DNA from: Candidatus Sulfopaludibacter sp.
GTDB taxonomy: Bacteria; Acidobacteriota; Terriglobia; Bryobacterales; Bryobacteraceae
Length of the DNA stretch: 64,000 nucleotides
Direction: 5' to 3'
NCBI GenBank assembly: GCA_031292755.1
Contig: JARLGM010000007.1
Location: 1-64,000 of the forward strand
Shown here: in pieces, positions 38,451 to 47,841 of the stretch
Layout of the letters: every line of letters starts with the position of its first letter
Position numbering within the stretch: position 1 is the first letter of the stretch
Notes under the pieces: model-generated
Databases searched by the model: none
What the model was told of the DNA's origin: nothing
What the model saw: the letters and a program-made list of their open reading frames with translations, nothing else
Program-made: the position numbers and the translations under genes

Positions 38451-38587
38451 CTTCCACCTCCACTTCATTAGACGGGAAGGGTCCCCGGATGAATGAAAAT
38501 CTTTGTAAGCACGGGGAATGTGGATTTTAGGACGGTGTTACGAAAACCTATGCTTTTTCATTTATTTGCCGCATTGCAATAATTTTC

Positions 38588-38615
38588 TTGACTCCACTCC
38601 GCGGCCGAATATAGA
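38588..38615 (+). promoter_or_regulatory. Probable sigma-70 promoter of the second Oar-like receptor
   Basis: TTGACT (38588-38593) and TATAGA (38610-38615) are 16 bp apart; TAGAAT at 38612-38617 is an alternative -10 with an 18-bp spacer. It lies in the 38451-38693 divergent gap, otherwise AT-rich and without a gene. Confidence 0.55.
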
Positions 38616-38693
38616 ATCGCTCCCAATCACCCATTTTTGTTTGGGCCTCATCGCGCATTGCAAGGGGTTATCTACGTTTCACAGGGAGGGGAT

Positions 38694-41600
38694 ATGAAGG
38701 GGAGCCATGCCATCGCTCGATTCAGAGGGAATCGAGTTTTTGCCAGCCTGCCGGTGCCAGTGCTGTTTCTCGCACTGGGCGCCGCATCCGGCTGGGCACA
38801 AACGTCCACAGTGGGCACCATCGCGGGACAAGTGACTGACGAACAGAATGCGGCCGTTCCGGGCACCGAGGTGAAGATGGTCGACATCACCACCAACGCC
38901 GCACAGACCACCGTCTCGAACGACGCGGGCCGCTACATTTTCAGCTCCGTGAACCCTGGCACCTACAACGTGACGTTCAACAAGCAGGGCTTTTCGCTGT
39001 ACCAGGTGAACGCGCAGAAGGTGGACATCGGCATGGCGCTCACTCTCAATGCCAAGCTGAAGATCGGCGCTACAACGACCACGGTGGAAGTCACGGCGTC
39101 CACGGGCGCGGAGTTGCAGACCATGAACGCAACGGTCGGCAACACCCTCAGCGGGCAATCGCTGCTGTTGCTGCCCAACCTGGGCCGCGACGTCACTTCG
39201 CTCTCGGTATTGCAGCCGGCCATGACAATGAGCGGATTCACGGCGGGTTCCTACAACGACGCCAACACGTATACCCTCGATGGCGGCAATATCACTGACG
39301 ATATGGCGGGCAACACCACCGGCTACCAGACCAATTATTCCGGTCTGGGGGGAACGCAGGGCGGCGGCATTCCTTCCGGTGTGATTCCGACGCCCATCGA
39401 GAGTATCGAAGAATTCAAGGTGTCGGTCAGCAACCAGACCTCCGACTTCAACAATTCCTCCGGCGCACAGATCCAACTCGCCACCAAGCGCGGATCCAAT
39501 CAGTTCCACGGGGCGTTATACGAATATTATTTCGATACCGCCGTCGGGTCCGCGAATTCCTGGGTGAATAACCATACTCCGTTCAGCTTCGGATCGCAGC
39601 ACCTGCCGTACACACCCATCATCTCCAACCATCGCAACCGCTTTGGCGGCGCGCTCGGCGGGGAATTGTTCCCGAAAGACTTCCTGGGCAAGAAATGGTA
39701 TTTCTTCGCCAATTACGAAGGAATGCGTTTCCCCAATGCGGGTCTGTACTCCAAGAACGTTCCTTCGGTGCTGCTGCGCGCGGGCGTCATTCAGGTGCCC
39801 GATGCCACCGGCAACAACTACGTTCCGTACAACCTGAATCCGGGCCCCGTGACTGTCGGCGGCGTCACCTACCCCTCAGCCATCTGTCCGGCGGGCGCCT
39901 GCGATCCGCGCGGCATCGGCCTGAACCCGATCGTGAACCAGATCTGGAGCAAGCAGATGCCGCTGCCCAACAACCCGCTGGGCGGCGACACCTACAACAC
40001 GCAAGGCTTCCTGGGCACCATCCGCACGCCCCAGACCGCCAACAACTACGTGATGCGCATCGATCACGATTTCAGCGACAAATGGCACTGGTACATGACG
40101 TACCGCGATTACAAGCTGGTGAACCTGACCAGCAACCAGGTGGACATCGGCGGCGTGCTGCCGGGCGCCACCTTCGGAAATCCGACTCCCACCGCGCCCC
40201 GGCCGCAGCAGCCCTCCGCGTGGACCACCGGTATGACCACCTCGATCACGCCGACGGTGACGAATAACTTTGTATTCAGCTACCTGCGCCAATTCTGGCA
40301 GTGGGGCAGCGACAACGGCCCGGCGCAGCTTCCCGGTTTGGGCGGCGCGCTGGAGATCGGCACGGCCGACAGCGCCGCGGCGCTGATTCCCTACAACGTG
40401 AACACGCAGAACGTTCGCCAGCGCTTCTGGGATGGCCAGGACAAGATGTTGAAAGACGACCTGACCATGATCAAGGGCAATCACCTGTTCGGCTTCGGCG
40501 GCACCTATCAGCGCAATTTCGATTACCACTCCCGTACCGATAACGGCGCCGGCGTGAACAATCAGATCAGCTACCTGAACAACAATTCGGGCTTCATCTG
40601 GGCGCAGAACGGAGCCAATCCGTACATTCCAGCCTCGGTGCCCACTTCCCAGCTCACCACCTACGAAGGACTATATGCGGAAGTTTTGGGCATGTTGAGC
40701 TCGACTCAGGTGATGTATACCCGGTCCGGTTCGCAACTGAACCTGCAACCCCTGGGAACGTCGGCCACGGATAAGTCGATCATTCCCACCTACGCCACTT
40801 ACTTCTACGACACGTGGCACGCCAAGCCTTCCCTCACGGTGACGTATGGACTGGGTTGGAACCTGGAGTTGCCGCCCTACGAACTCAACGGCAACCAGGT
40901 GGCGCTGGTGGATTCGAACAATGTGCCGCTGGTCACTACCGACTACATCGCGCAGCGGCAACTGGCCGCCTTGCAGGGGCAGTCTTACACCCCGCAGATT
41001 GGCTACACGCTGGTGCGCAACGTAGGTTCCGGGCTCAAGTACCCCTATAACCCGTTCTACGGCGAGTTCAGCCCGCGCGCGTCGTTAGCATGGAATCCGC
41101 ATCCCACCGACGGAATCCTGGGCAAAGTATTCGGCAATGGCAAAACGGTGGTCCGCGGCGGATGGGGCCGCATCTTCGGACGCCTGAACGGCGTGGACCT
41201 GGTGCTGGTGCCGCTGCTTGGCCCGGGCTTGCTGCAAGGCGTCACCTGCCAGAACCCGCTGATGAATGGGACCTGCGGTGGCAGCGGAGTCGCCAACCCG
41301 AACACGGCCTTCCGCATCGGGACCGATGGTCTGAAGGCGCCTTTGGCGGCCGCCTCTCCGACTCTTTCCCAGCCTTACTATCCCGGTCTCGGATCGAACC
41401 CCGAAACGATCGACCCGGATGCTCTGGACCCGCACTTCCGCCCCGACCGCACCGACAACTTCACGCTCACGGTGCAGCGCGAGTTGAATCAACACATGTC
41501 GCTCGAAGTGGGCTACATCGGCAAGATCCTGCGCAATGAGTACATGCTCATGAACCTGGATTCGGTGCCGTACATGACCACCCTCGGCGGCCAATCCTTC

Positions 41601-42758
41601 GCGCAGGCCTACTCCCAGATGTATCAGCAGTTGATCTTCTCGGGTGTCAGCCCGGCCAACGTTACGGCGCAGCCTTTCATTGAGAACGCGCTCGGTGGAG
41701 CGGGTTCGGCTTACTGCAAAGGCTTCTCCAGTTGCACCTCCGCGGTGGCCAGCAATAACAAGACCCTCATCGGCGAAACCGCCGTTTCCGACTTGTGGAA
41801 CGCCATGAGCAAAACTCCCGGCTGGACTCTGGGCCGGACCATGCTCAGCCAGGCGCTGCCCGGCGGAACGGTGGGCCAGGCCACCTCGGTCGGCATCAAC
41901 TCCAGCCTGGGATGGGGCAATTACAACGCCGTGTTCGTCTCGCTGCATACCACCGACTGGCACGGTCTCACGGCTCTCTCCAACTTCACCTATGGAAGGT
42001 CGCTGGGAACGTCGCAGCTCGCGCAGTACAACAGCTCCAGCACGCCGCTCTCGATCTACGACCTGGGTTCCAGCTACGGGCCGCAGAACTTCGACTTCAA
42101 GTTCCTCTACAACCTCTCGATGTACTACCAGCCTCCGGTATTCCGGGGCCAGAAAGGCATCGTGGGGCACCTCCTGGGCGGCTGGACCTTCTCGCCCATC
42201 TTCACCGCGCAAAGCGGCGCCGGTACCGCGGTTGGCTACAGCGAAGGCAGCGGCGCGGGGACCCAGGCCTTCGGTGAAGTAGCTACCGGGGCCTCTGTCG
42301 GTTCCACCTCGGAAGAAGCGGTCGGATTCAAGCCGTACACCGGCAACGTGTCAGCTTACTACAACATCTATGGCGGCAGCGGGACTAACATCTGGCAAGG
42401 CAACCAGAGCGTTGGCACCAAGACCTCCGGCACCTACGGCATGAACATGTTCGCCAACCCGGCAGCGGTGTACGGCGAATTCCGTCCCTGCGTGCTTGGC
42501 TACGATTCAAGCTGCGGCGGTTACTTCAACCTGCGCGGCTTGCCCACCTGGAACGTCGATATGAACATCATCAAGGATATCGCCCTCTACAAGGAGCGGG
42601 TAGGGGCTCAGTTGTTCTTCCAGATTACGAATATCCTGAATCACTTCCAACCGAGTGGGGGCGGCCTGAGCCTTACCACGCCGCAGAGCTTTGGCCAGAT
42701 CACAAATCAGGCCAACACGCCGCGAAATATGGAATTTGGAATCAGAGTCCATTTCTAG
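38694..42758 (+). CDS. Oar-like TonB-dependent receptor, tandem copy 1
   Basis: A 1354-residue outer-membrane protein. ATG 38694 follows GGGAGGGG with proper spacing and begins a basic, then hydrophobic, leader ending near SGWAQ. The carboxypeptidase-regulatory fold (VGTIAGQVTDEQNAAVPGTE) is followed by a plug-like region (YTLDGGNITDDMAGNT; IPTPIESIEEFKVSVSNQT) and a long beta-barrel ending in RNMEFGIRVHF with terminal Phe. It is a clear paralogue of the gene at 43010: blocks such as the QIQLATKRGSNQFHG/QIQMVTKRGTNQWHG segment and the NTQNVRQRFWDGQDK/NTQSVRTRFWDGQDK segment align. Probable role: import of a large substrate across the outer membrane. Confidence 0.92.
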   Translation: MKGSHAIARFRGNRVFASLPVPVLFLALGAASGWAQTSTVGTIAGQVTDEQNAAVPGTEVKMVDITTNAAQTTVSNDAGRYIFSSVNPGTYNVTFNKQGFSLYQVNAQKVDIGMALTLNAKLKIGATTTTVEVTASTGAELQTMNATVGNTLSGQSLLLLPNLGRDVTSLSVLQPAMTMSGFTAGSYNDANTYTLDGGNITDDMAGNTTGYQTNYSGLGGTQGGGIPSGVIPTPIESIEEFKVSVSNQTSDFNNSSGAQIQLATKRGSNQFHGALYEYYFDTAVGSANSWVNNHTPFSFGSQHLPYTPIISNHRNRFGGALGGELFPKDFLGKKWYFFANYEGMRFPNAGLYSKNVPSVLLRAGVIQVPDATGNNYVPYNLNPGPVTVGGVTYPSAICPAGACDPRGIGLNPIVNQIWSKQMPLPNNPLGGDTYNTQGFLGTIRTPQTANNYVMRIDHDFSDKWHWYMTYRDYKLVNLTSNQVDIGGVLPGATFGNPTPTAPRPQQPSAWTTGMTTSITPTVTNNFVFSYLRQFWQWGSDNGPAQLPGLGGALEIGTADSAAALIPYNVNTQNVRQRFWDGQDKMLKDDLTMIKGNHLFGFGGTYQRNFDYHSRTDNGAGVNNQISYLNNNSGFIWAQNGANPYIPASVPTSQLTTYEGLYAEVLGMLSSTQVMYTRSGSQLNLQPLGTSATDKSIIPTYATYFYDTWHAKPSLTVTYGLGWNLELPPYELNGNQVALVDSNNVPLVTTDYIAQRQLAALQGQSYTPQIGYTLVRNVGSGLKYPYNPFYGEFSPRASLAWNPHPTDGILGKVFGNGKTVVRGGWGRIFGRLNGVDLVLVPLLGPGLLQGVTCQNPLMNGTCGGSGVANPNTAFRIGTDGLKAPLAAASPTLSQPYYPGLGSNPETIDPDALDPHFRPDRTDNFTLTVQRELNQHMSLEVGYIGKILRNEYMLMNLDSVPYMTTLGGQSFAQAYSQMYQQLIFSGVSPANVTAQPFIENALGGAGSAYCKGFSSCTSAVASNNKTLIGETAVSDLWNAMSKTPGWTLGRTMLSQALPGGTVGQATSVGINSSLGWGNYNAVFVSLHTTDWHGLTALSNFTYGRSLGTSQLAQYNSSSTPLSIYDLGSSYGPQNFDFKFLYNLSMYYQPPVFRGQKGIVGHLLGGWTFSPIFTAQSGAGTAVGYSEGSGAGTQAFGEVATGASVGSTSEEAVGFKPYTGNVSAYYNIYGGSGTNIWQGNQSVGTKTSGTYGMNMFANPAAVYGEFRPCVLGYDSSCGGYFNLRGLPTWNVDMNIIKDIALYKERVGAQLFFQITNILNHFQPSGGGLSLTTPQSFGQITNQANTPRNMEFGIRVHF

Positions 42759-42789
42759 CGGATTCGTTCCAGTACTTCTCAACGCACAA

Positions 42790-42819
42790 ACGGGGCCGGG
42801 AAGCCGGCTCCGTTTTTTT
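42790..42819 (+). terminator. Rho-independent terminator after Oar-like copy 1
   Basis: A 9-bp stem (42791-42799 with 42804-42812, one G-U pair) with a GAAG tetraloop is followed by seven T. It lies 32 bp after the receptor stop, so the tandem copies are transcribed separately. Confidence 0.85.
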
Positions 42820-42895
42820 GGTGCCCCAAGCGCGGGACTTTCCCCGACGCGAACTGTAGAGTTCTCAAGCACTAATTAAAAACAATTATAAAAGC

Positions 42896-42925
42896 TTGAC
42901 ATCGGAGGTCTCAAGGCCATAAAAT
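42896..42925 (+). promoter_or_regulatory. Probable sigma-70 promoter of the third Oar-like receptor
   Basis: A perfect TTGACA (42896-42901) is followed after 18 bp by TAAAAT (42920-42925), 84 bp before the ATG. The preceding 42870-42895 stretch is A/T-rich and could act as an UP element. Confidence 0.65.
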
Positions 42926-43009
42926 CGGTCAAATTTCGCTATATGTCCGTTCTGTAACGAGCGGCGTGTTGTTCGCGCCTGCGTAACCAATTTTGAGGGG
43001 GGATACAAA

Positions 43010-46000
43010 ATGAAATTCAGGAGTCGCCTCGGATTTCGAGGTCTTGCTCGTCTAGTCGAGCTTTCCATGTGCCTGGCTGTGATGCTGGTGTTTGGCGTTT
43101 TCGGAGCATGGGCACAATCAACCGCAACAGGAACTGTTTCCGGACAAGTCACCGACGCCCAAAAGGCTGCCGTGGCCGGAACCGAAGTGAAACTGGTCGA
43201 TACTTCGACGAACACCGCACTCACGACGGTGAGTAACGACAACGGGCGTTATATTTTCCTCAACGTGAACCCGGGAAATTACAACATCTCGTTCAATAAG
43301 CCGGGTTTTTCGGTATACCAAGCTACTAATCAGCCGGTGAACGTGGGCCAGGTGCTCACCATTAACGCGCGGCTGGAAGTCGGGTCAACGACTACAACGG
43401 TGGAGGTCACCTCAGTCGTCGGGGCCGAGTTGCAGACCACCAACGCGACGGTGGGAACGACGCTCACCGGCACTTCGCTGCTGAACCTGCCGAACGTCGG
43501 CCGCGATGCGTCCACGTTCGCCATCTTCCAGCCCGGCGTATCGCCGGAAGGCAGCGTGGCTGGCGCCATGTACGACCAGAACACCTTCCAACTCGATGGC
43601 GGCAACAACCAGAACGATATGGACGGCAGCAACAACGTCTATACCGGGAGCTACGCCTCCAACGGCGCGCCCACGGGCGCGGTGCCGACGCCCGTCGAGA
43701 GCATCGAGGAAATCAAGGTCAACACAGCCAACCAGACGGCGGATTTCAACGGTTCCGAAGGCAGCCAGATCCAGATGGTGACCAAGCGCGGAACCAATCA
43801 GTGGCACGGCTCGGCGTACGAATACTACCTGGCGCCGAACGTCGCGGGCGCTAATACCTGGGACAGCAACCACACGCCCTTCGGCAACCAGGGCTTCACC
43901 CCGATTCCGATTACCCACTACAACCGGTTCGGCGCTTCTCTGGGCGGACAACTGATCCCCAAGAAAATACTCGGCGGCAAGACCTACTTCTTCGTCAACT
44001 ACGAAGGCTTCCGCTTCAACCAGACGGCGATTATCGACAAGCCGGTGCCTACCGCTCTGTTCCGCGCGGGCGTGATCCAGATCAACCAAGGTGGAAACTG
44101 GACGCCCTACAACCTGAATCCGAGCCCGGTGACCGTGGGCGGGACGACTTATCCCGCGGCCGTGTGCCCCGGCGGTTTGTGCGACCCCCGCGGCATTGGC
44201 ATGAACCCGGTCGTATCGGCGCTGTGGTCGAAGTACATGCCGCTCCCCAACGATCCGCTAGGTGGCGACCACTTCAATACCCAAGGCTTCCGCGGCAGCG
44301 TGCTGCTGCCCACCACGTCCAACAATTACGTAGCGCGTGTCGATCACGATTTCGGCGAGAAATGGCGCTTATTTGCCACCTATCGTGACTACGTTTACCG
44401 GCATACGACCACCAACCAGGTCGATCTGGGCGGCGCGATGCCGGGCGACACCCTGGGGCAGTATGCGGCGCTTTCCACGCGGCCGCAGGATCCCAGTTTC
44501 TGGGCAGCCGGGCTGACCACGAACATTACCCCCACCACCACCAACAGCTTCAACTTCAGCTACCTGCGCACGTATTGGGCGTGGGGCAGCGCACTGGCGC
44601 CGGCGCAATTGCCGGGACTTTCGGCCGGAGCGCTGGAGATCGGCGGCGAAAGTTCCAGCGCGCTGATTCCTTACAACGTGAATACGCAGAGCGTGCGCAC
44701 GCGCTTCTGGGATGGCCAGGACAAGTCCCTCAAGGACGATCTCTCCATGATCAAGGGCAACCACCTGCTGACGGTGGGCGGCCTTTACGAGCGCAACTAC
44801 GATTACCACCTGCGCACCGATAACGGCCAGGGCATCATGAACCAACTGGTGTATCAGATCGGCTCCGGTCCGGGTATCGCGTATTCGAACGCCTACGAGC
44901 CGACCGGTCTGCCGTCCAACCAGGTGGGCAACTGGACCCGCCTGTACTCGCAGGCGCTGGGCATCGTGAACCAGCCGCAGGATCTGTACACGCGCAGCGG
45001 TGCCCAACTGACGTTGCAAGCACCGGGAACTCCGATGTTCGACCAAAGCGTCATTCCCTCGTACAACGTTTATTTCTCCGATACGTGGCACATCAAGCCG
45101 ACTCTCACGCTGAGCTACGGCGTGGGTTACACCGTGGAAATGCCGCCGTACGAATTGAACGGCAAGCAGGTTTCCCTCACGGACGCAAACTCCAACGCGA
45201 TCTCCATCCAGAGCTATATGGATGCGCGAAAAGCCGCGGCATTGCAGGGCCAAGTCTACAATCCGACGCTCGGCTTCGCCACCGTGAGGAATGTCGCCGG
45301 GGGCGAGAAGTATCCGTATAATCCCTTCTATGACGGCGTCAGCCCGCACGTGGCGGCAGCCTGGAATCCGAAGTTTGACAGCGGAATTCTCGGCAAGCTG
45401 TTCGGCAATGGTAAGACCGTGGTCCGCGGCGGTTACAACCGCATCTTCAGCCGTCTGAACGGTGTGGACCTGGTGCTGGTTCCGCTGCTCGGCACGGGTC
45501 TCGGCCAAGCCGTTTCCTGTATCGGCGCCAGCATGACCGGCCAGTGTCTCGGCAATGGCGGCGTGAACCAGACGACGGCGTTCCGCATCGGAACGGACGG
45601 CAGAACGGCTCCTCTGCCGGCGGTTGGACAGACGCTGCCGCAACCCTACATTCCCGGCATCGGCGGCAATGCCGCGGCCGGTTCGGGCTCGGCGCTCGAT
45701 CCGAACTTCCGTCCGGCGCGCACCGACAACGTGACCGTCAGCATCCAGCGCGAGCTGATGCCGAAGGTGATCGTGGAGGCCGGCTACATCGGGCGCATCA
45801 TCCGCAACGAATGGCAGCAGGTCAACGTTGACGCTGTTCCGTATATGACCACCCTGGGCGGCCAGAGCTTCGCGCAGGCCTTCAACGCGATGTATTGGCC
45901 CATTACGGCCGGCGGTACACCAGCGCCTCAGCCATTCATCGAGAACGCGCTGGGCGGCGCAGGTTCGGCCTTCTGCAAGGGCTTCAGCAGTTGCACGGCA

Positions 46001-47008
46001 GCCGTTGCGGCCAATGGGACCATGAACAACCAGATCGCCACCACCAGCGTATACGATCTCTGGGCTACCCTGAACCGTACCAGCTCGTGGACTCTGGGAC
46101 GCACGATGCCCAGCAGTTCCTCCGCGGCGATTCCGGCTGGGCAGATGTCGGCCCTCTACCTCCAGGGCAGCACGGGCTTCGGGAACTATAACGCTGCCTA
46201 TGCTACGCTGACCACGCAGGGCTGGCACGGCCTTACCACCCGCGCCAACTTCACCTGGGGCCGCGCGCTCGGTACCGGCAACCAGGTCCAGGCTTCCAGT
46301 TCCTACACGGTGCAGGATCCCTGGAACATGCAAGCTATGTACGGGCCGCAGTTCTACGACTACAAATTCCTCTTCAACATGAGCATGGTGTGGGACGACC
46401 CCTTCTACCGGGGCCAGAAGGGAATCATCGGGCACCTGCTGGGCGGCTGGACCATCGCTCCGATCTTCACGGCCCGCGGCGGAGCACCGCTGTTCACCAA
46501 TAACCTGAACGGCGATTGCCAGTCGTTCGGCGAGACCAACTGCTCGACTGGCAGCACCACCGATGGCGCGGTCCTGGCGGCCAGGTACACCGGCGGCACT
46601 TCCGCGCTCTATAACCAGAATGTGCCGGACAGTGCTAGTGGCGCCGGCACCGGCTCGAATTACGCCAACGGCGGCGTGGGAACGCAAATGTTCTCCAACC
46701 CCGCGCAGGTCTACAGCGAATTCCGCAACTGCGTGCTCGGCTACGACACCAATTGCGGCGCGCAGGTAGCAGGCGGCATCCGCTCGATGCCTTTTTGGAA
46801 CCTGGATGCCACTATTGCCAAGGACATCGGCATCTGGAAGGAAGGACGGGTCGGCGCGACTATGACCTTCCAGTTCACCAACATCCTCAACCACGTGCAA
46901 CTCGGCGATCCGGGGATGGATATCAGCAATCCGTCCGGCTTCGGCGTGTTGGGCGGCCAGGTCAACACTCCGCGCCAGGTGGAATTCGGCCTCCGCGTCC
47001 ACTTCTAA
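43010..47008 (+). CDS. Oar-like TonB-dependent receptor, tandem copy 2
   Basis: A 1332-residue receptor with a GAGGGGGG ribosome site before ATG 43010. Signal sequence to about residue 42 (VFGVFGAWAQ), carboxypeptidase-regulatory fold (ATGTVSGQVTDAQKAAVAGT), plug-like region (FQLDGGNNQNDMDGSNNVY) and a barrel ending RQVEFGLRVHF. Both tandem copies share a Cys-containing loop (AFCKGFSSCTAAVAANG here, AYCKGFSSCTSAVASNN in copy 1) and a late Cys pair (NCVLGYDTNCG), so disulphide-bridged surface loops are likely. It has its own promoter upstream and a bidirectional terminator downstream. Confidence 0.92.
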   Translation: MKFRSRLGFRGLARLVELSMCLAVMLVFGVFGAWAQSTATGTVSGQVTDAQKAAVAGTEVKLVDTSTNTALTTVSNDNGRYIFLNVNPGNYNISFNKPGFSVYQATNQPVNVGQVLTINARLEVGSTTTTVEVTSVVGAELQTTNATVGTTLTGTSLLNLPNVGRDASTFAIFQPGVSPEGSVAGAMYDQNTFQLDGGNNQNDMDGSNNVYTGSYASNGAPTGAVPTPVESIEEIKVNTANQTADFNGSEGSQIQMVTKRGTNQWHGSAYEYYLAPNVAGANTWDSNHTPFGNQGFTPIPITHYNRFGASLGGQLIPKKILGGKTYFFVNYEGFRFNQTAIIDKPVPTALFRAGVIQINQGGNWTPYNLNPSPVTVGGTTYPAAVCPGGLCDPRGIGMNPVVSALWSKYMPLPNDPLGGDHFNTQGFRGSVLLPTTSNNYVARVDHDFGEKWRLFATYRDYVYRHTTTNQVDLGGAMPGDTLGQYAALSTRPQDPSFWAAGLTTNITPTTTNSFNFSYLRTYWAWGSALAPAQLPGLSAGALEIGGESSSALIPYNVNTQSVRTRFWDGQDKSLKDDLSMIKGNHLLTVGGLYERNYDYHLRTDNGQGIMNQLVYQIGSGPGIAYSNAYEPTGLPSNQVGNWTRLYSQALGIVNQPQDLYTRSGAQLTLQAPGTPMFDQSVIPSYNVYFSDTWHIKPTLTLSYGVGYTVEMPPYELNGKQVSLTDANSNAISIQSYMDARKAAALQGQVYNPTLGFATVRNVAGGEKYPYNPFYDGVSPHVAAAWNPKFDSGILGKLFGNGKTVVRGGYNRIFSRLNGVDLVLVPLLGTGLGQAVSCIGASMTGQCLGNGGVNQTTAFRIGTDGRTAPLPAVGQTLPQPYIPGIGGNAAAGSGSALDPNFRPARTDNVTVSIQRELMPKVIVEAGYIGRIIRNEWQQVNVDAVPYMTTLGGQSFAQAFNAMYWPITAGGTPAPQPFIENALGGAGSAFCKGFSSCTAAVAANGTMNNQIATTSVYDLWATLNRTSSWTLGRTMPSSSSAAIPAGQMSALYLQGSTGFGNYNAAYATLTTQGWHGLTTRANFTWGRALGTGNQVQASSSYTVQDPWNMQAMYGPQFYDYKFLFNMSMVWDDPFYRGQKGIIGHLLGGWTIAPIFTARGGAPLFTNNLNGDCQSFGETNCSTGSTTDGAVLAARYTGGTSALYNQNVPDSASGAGTGSNYANGGVGTQMFSNPAQVYSEFRNCVLGYDTNCGAQVAGGIRSMPFWNLDATIAKDIGIWKEGRVGATMTFQFTNILNHVQLGDPGMDISNPSGFGVLGGQVNTPRQVEFGLRVHF

Positions 47009-47025
47009 TACCCGGTATCGGCAGT

Positions 47026-47059
47026 AAAAAGGCGCGTCCTTCGGGATGCGCCTTTTTTT
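47026..47059. terminator. Bidirectional terminator between Oar-like copy 2 and vapC
   Basis: Stem 47031-47039 with 47044-47052, closed by a TTCG loop (a stable tetraloop class), with T7 on the plus side (47053-47059) and A5 (47026-47030) giving a U-run on the minus side. It can end both convergent transcripts. Confidence 0.85.
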
Positions 47060-47486
47060 ATTTCACGGGGTTGAACCAGCGCAGGCCAGCGAAGCGAGAG
47101 AAATCGGCATCGGCAGAGACTAGTTCGGCATCGTACTCGATGGCCAATGCGGCGAGGTGGGCGTCGGTAGTGAGGTTGCCCGCGGTCCCCAGATGATTCA
47201 GAAGATCGAAGAGGATTTCGGCGTGACGCTCGCCGGGCGTTACGATCTGAACGTCGGGATGAGCCAGCCAGGTGCGGACCGCTTTGACGGAATCCGTTAC
47301 GGTCATCGGCTTCCGAAGAATCCGGCGATGCGTCATGATACGAATGAACCCCAGAACCACGAGCCACGGCATCCCTACCGCGTGGGTTCCCGATAATGTG
47401 TCTTCCCACCAGGCCCGAGCGCCCTTGTGGTTGGGCGCGTCGGCGTCGTACGCGTACACCAGGATGTTGATGTCGGGTACCTGCAT
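47058..47486 (-). CDS. PIN-domain ribonuclease toxin (VapC-type)
   Basis: A 142-residue PIN protein. The acidic metal site is visible: Asp in QVPDINILVYAYD, Glu in the PGERHAEILFDLL helix, and the Asp pair in TTDAHLAALAIEYDAELVSADADF. VapC toxins are Mg-dependent RNases that cut tRNA or rRNA. It starts 5 bp after the antitoxin gene, the usual antitoxin-first order. Confidence 0.9.
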   Translation of the reverse strand: MQVPDINILVYAYDADAPNHKGARAWWEDTLSGTHAVGMPWLVVLGFIRIMTHRRILRKPMTVTDSVKAVRTWLAHPDVQIVTPGERHAEILFDLLNHLGTAGNLTTDAHLAALAIEYDAELVSADADFSRFAGLRWFNPVK

Positions 47487-47491
47487 GAGCT

Positions 47492-47752
47492 CTATTTAGA
47501 TGCCTTCCTGAGGAACTCTTCCACCTCCAACTCATCCACGAGTTGGTTCAATCGGTTCGGATCGATGCCAGGCAGGAAGCCCCCCGAATGAATCGGCTCC
47601 ACCTTGAATTTGGGAACCGGCGGCTTGCCGGTATTGGCCAGGCCGGAGCGCAGGGCGTCGTTCACCGCCTGCTTCATGGTCACCTTACGCCGCGCCATGA
47701 CGCGCTTCAGCTTGAGCGCCACGTCCGGATCGAGTGTTAATGTGGTACGCAT
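47492..47752 (-). CDS. Ribbon-helix-helix antitoxin paired with the PIN toxin
   Basis: An 86-residue protein. The N-terminus (RTTLTLDPDVALKLKRVMAR, then KVTMKQAVNDALRSGL) has the strand-helix-helix pattern of RHH DNA-binding antitoxins, and the C-terminal acidic part (IDPNRLNQLVDELEVEEFLR) would bind and block the PIN toxin. Such antitoxins normally repress their own operon; an inverted repeat at 47778-47795 is a candidate site. Confidence 0.88.
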   Translation of the reverse strand: MRTTLTLDPDVALKLKRVMARRKVTMKQAVNDALRSGLANTGKPPVPKFKVEPIHSGGFLPGIDPNRLNQLVDELEVEEFLRKASK

Positions 47753-47777
47753 AAGAACATCATAATACGTCTCGATA

Positions 47778-47795
47778 TTGATGCTTAGACATCAA
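47778..47795. promoter_or_regulatory. Inverted repeat upstream of the toxin-antitoxin pair
   Basis: TTGATG and CATCAA are perfect 6-bp arms with a 6-bp spacer, 26 bp upstream of the antitoxin start. The place and size fit an RHH-antitoxin operator, but the repeat also lies upstream of the divergent TPR gene. Confidence 0.4.
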
Positions 47796-47822
47796 ACGCG
47801 GTTTCTTCGCGCCGGCAGCCTG

Positions 47823-47831
47823 TGAGATAAT
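47823..47831 (+). promoter_or_regulatory. Extended -10 promoter element of the TPR-protein gene
   Basis: TGAGATAAT is an extended -10 (TGn plus GATAAT) ending 10 nt before ATG 47842, so the leader would be only about 3-4 nt. No Shine-Dalgarno sequence is seen. Confidence 0.4.
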
Positions 47832-47841
47832 CTTCCCTGCT

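Noticed and set aside
44369-47002. 877-codon open frame on the minus strand, antisense to Oar-like copy 2
   Set aside because: No domain or signal peptide is recognisable; composition is Arg/His/Ala/Val-rich as expected of the reverse of a GC-rich gene, and the plus-strand receptor is certain.
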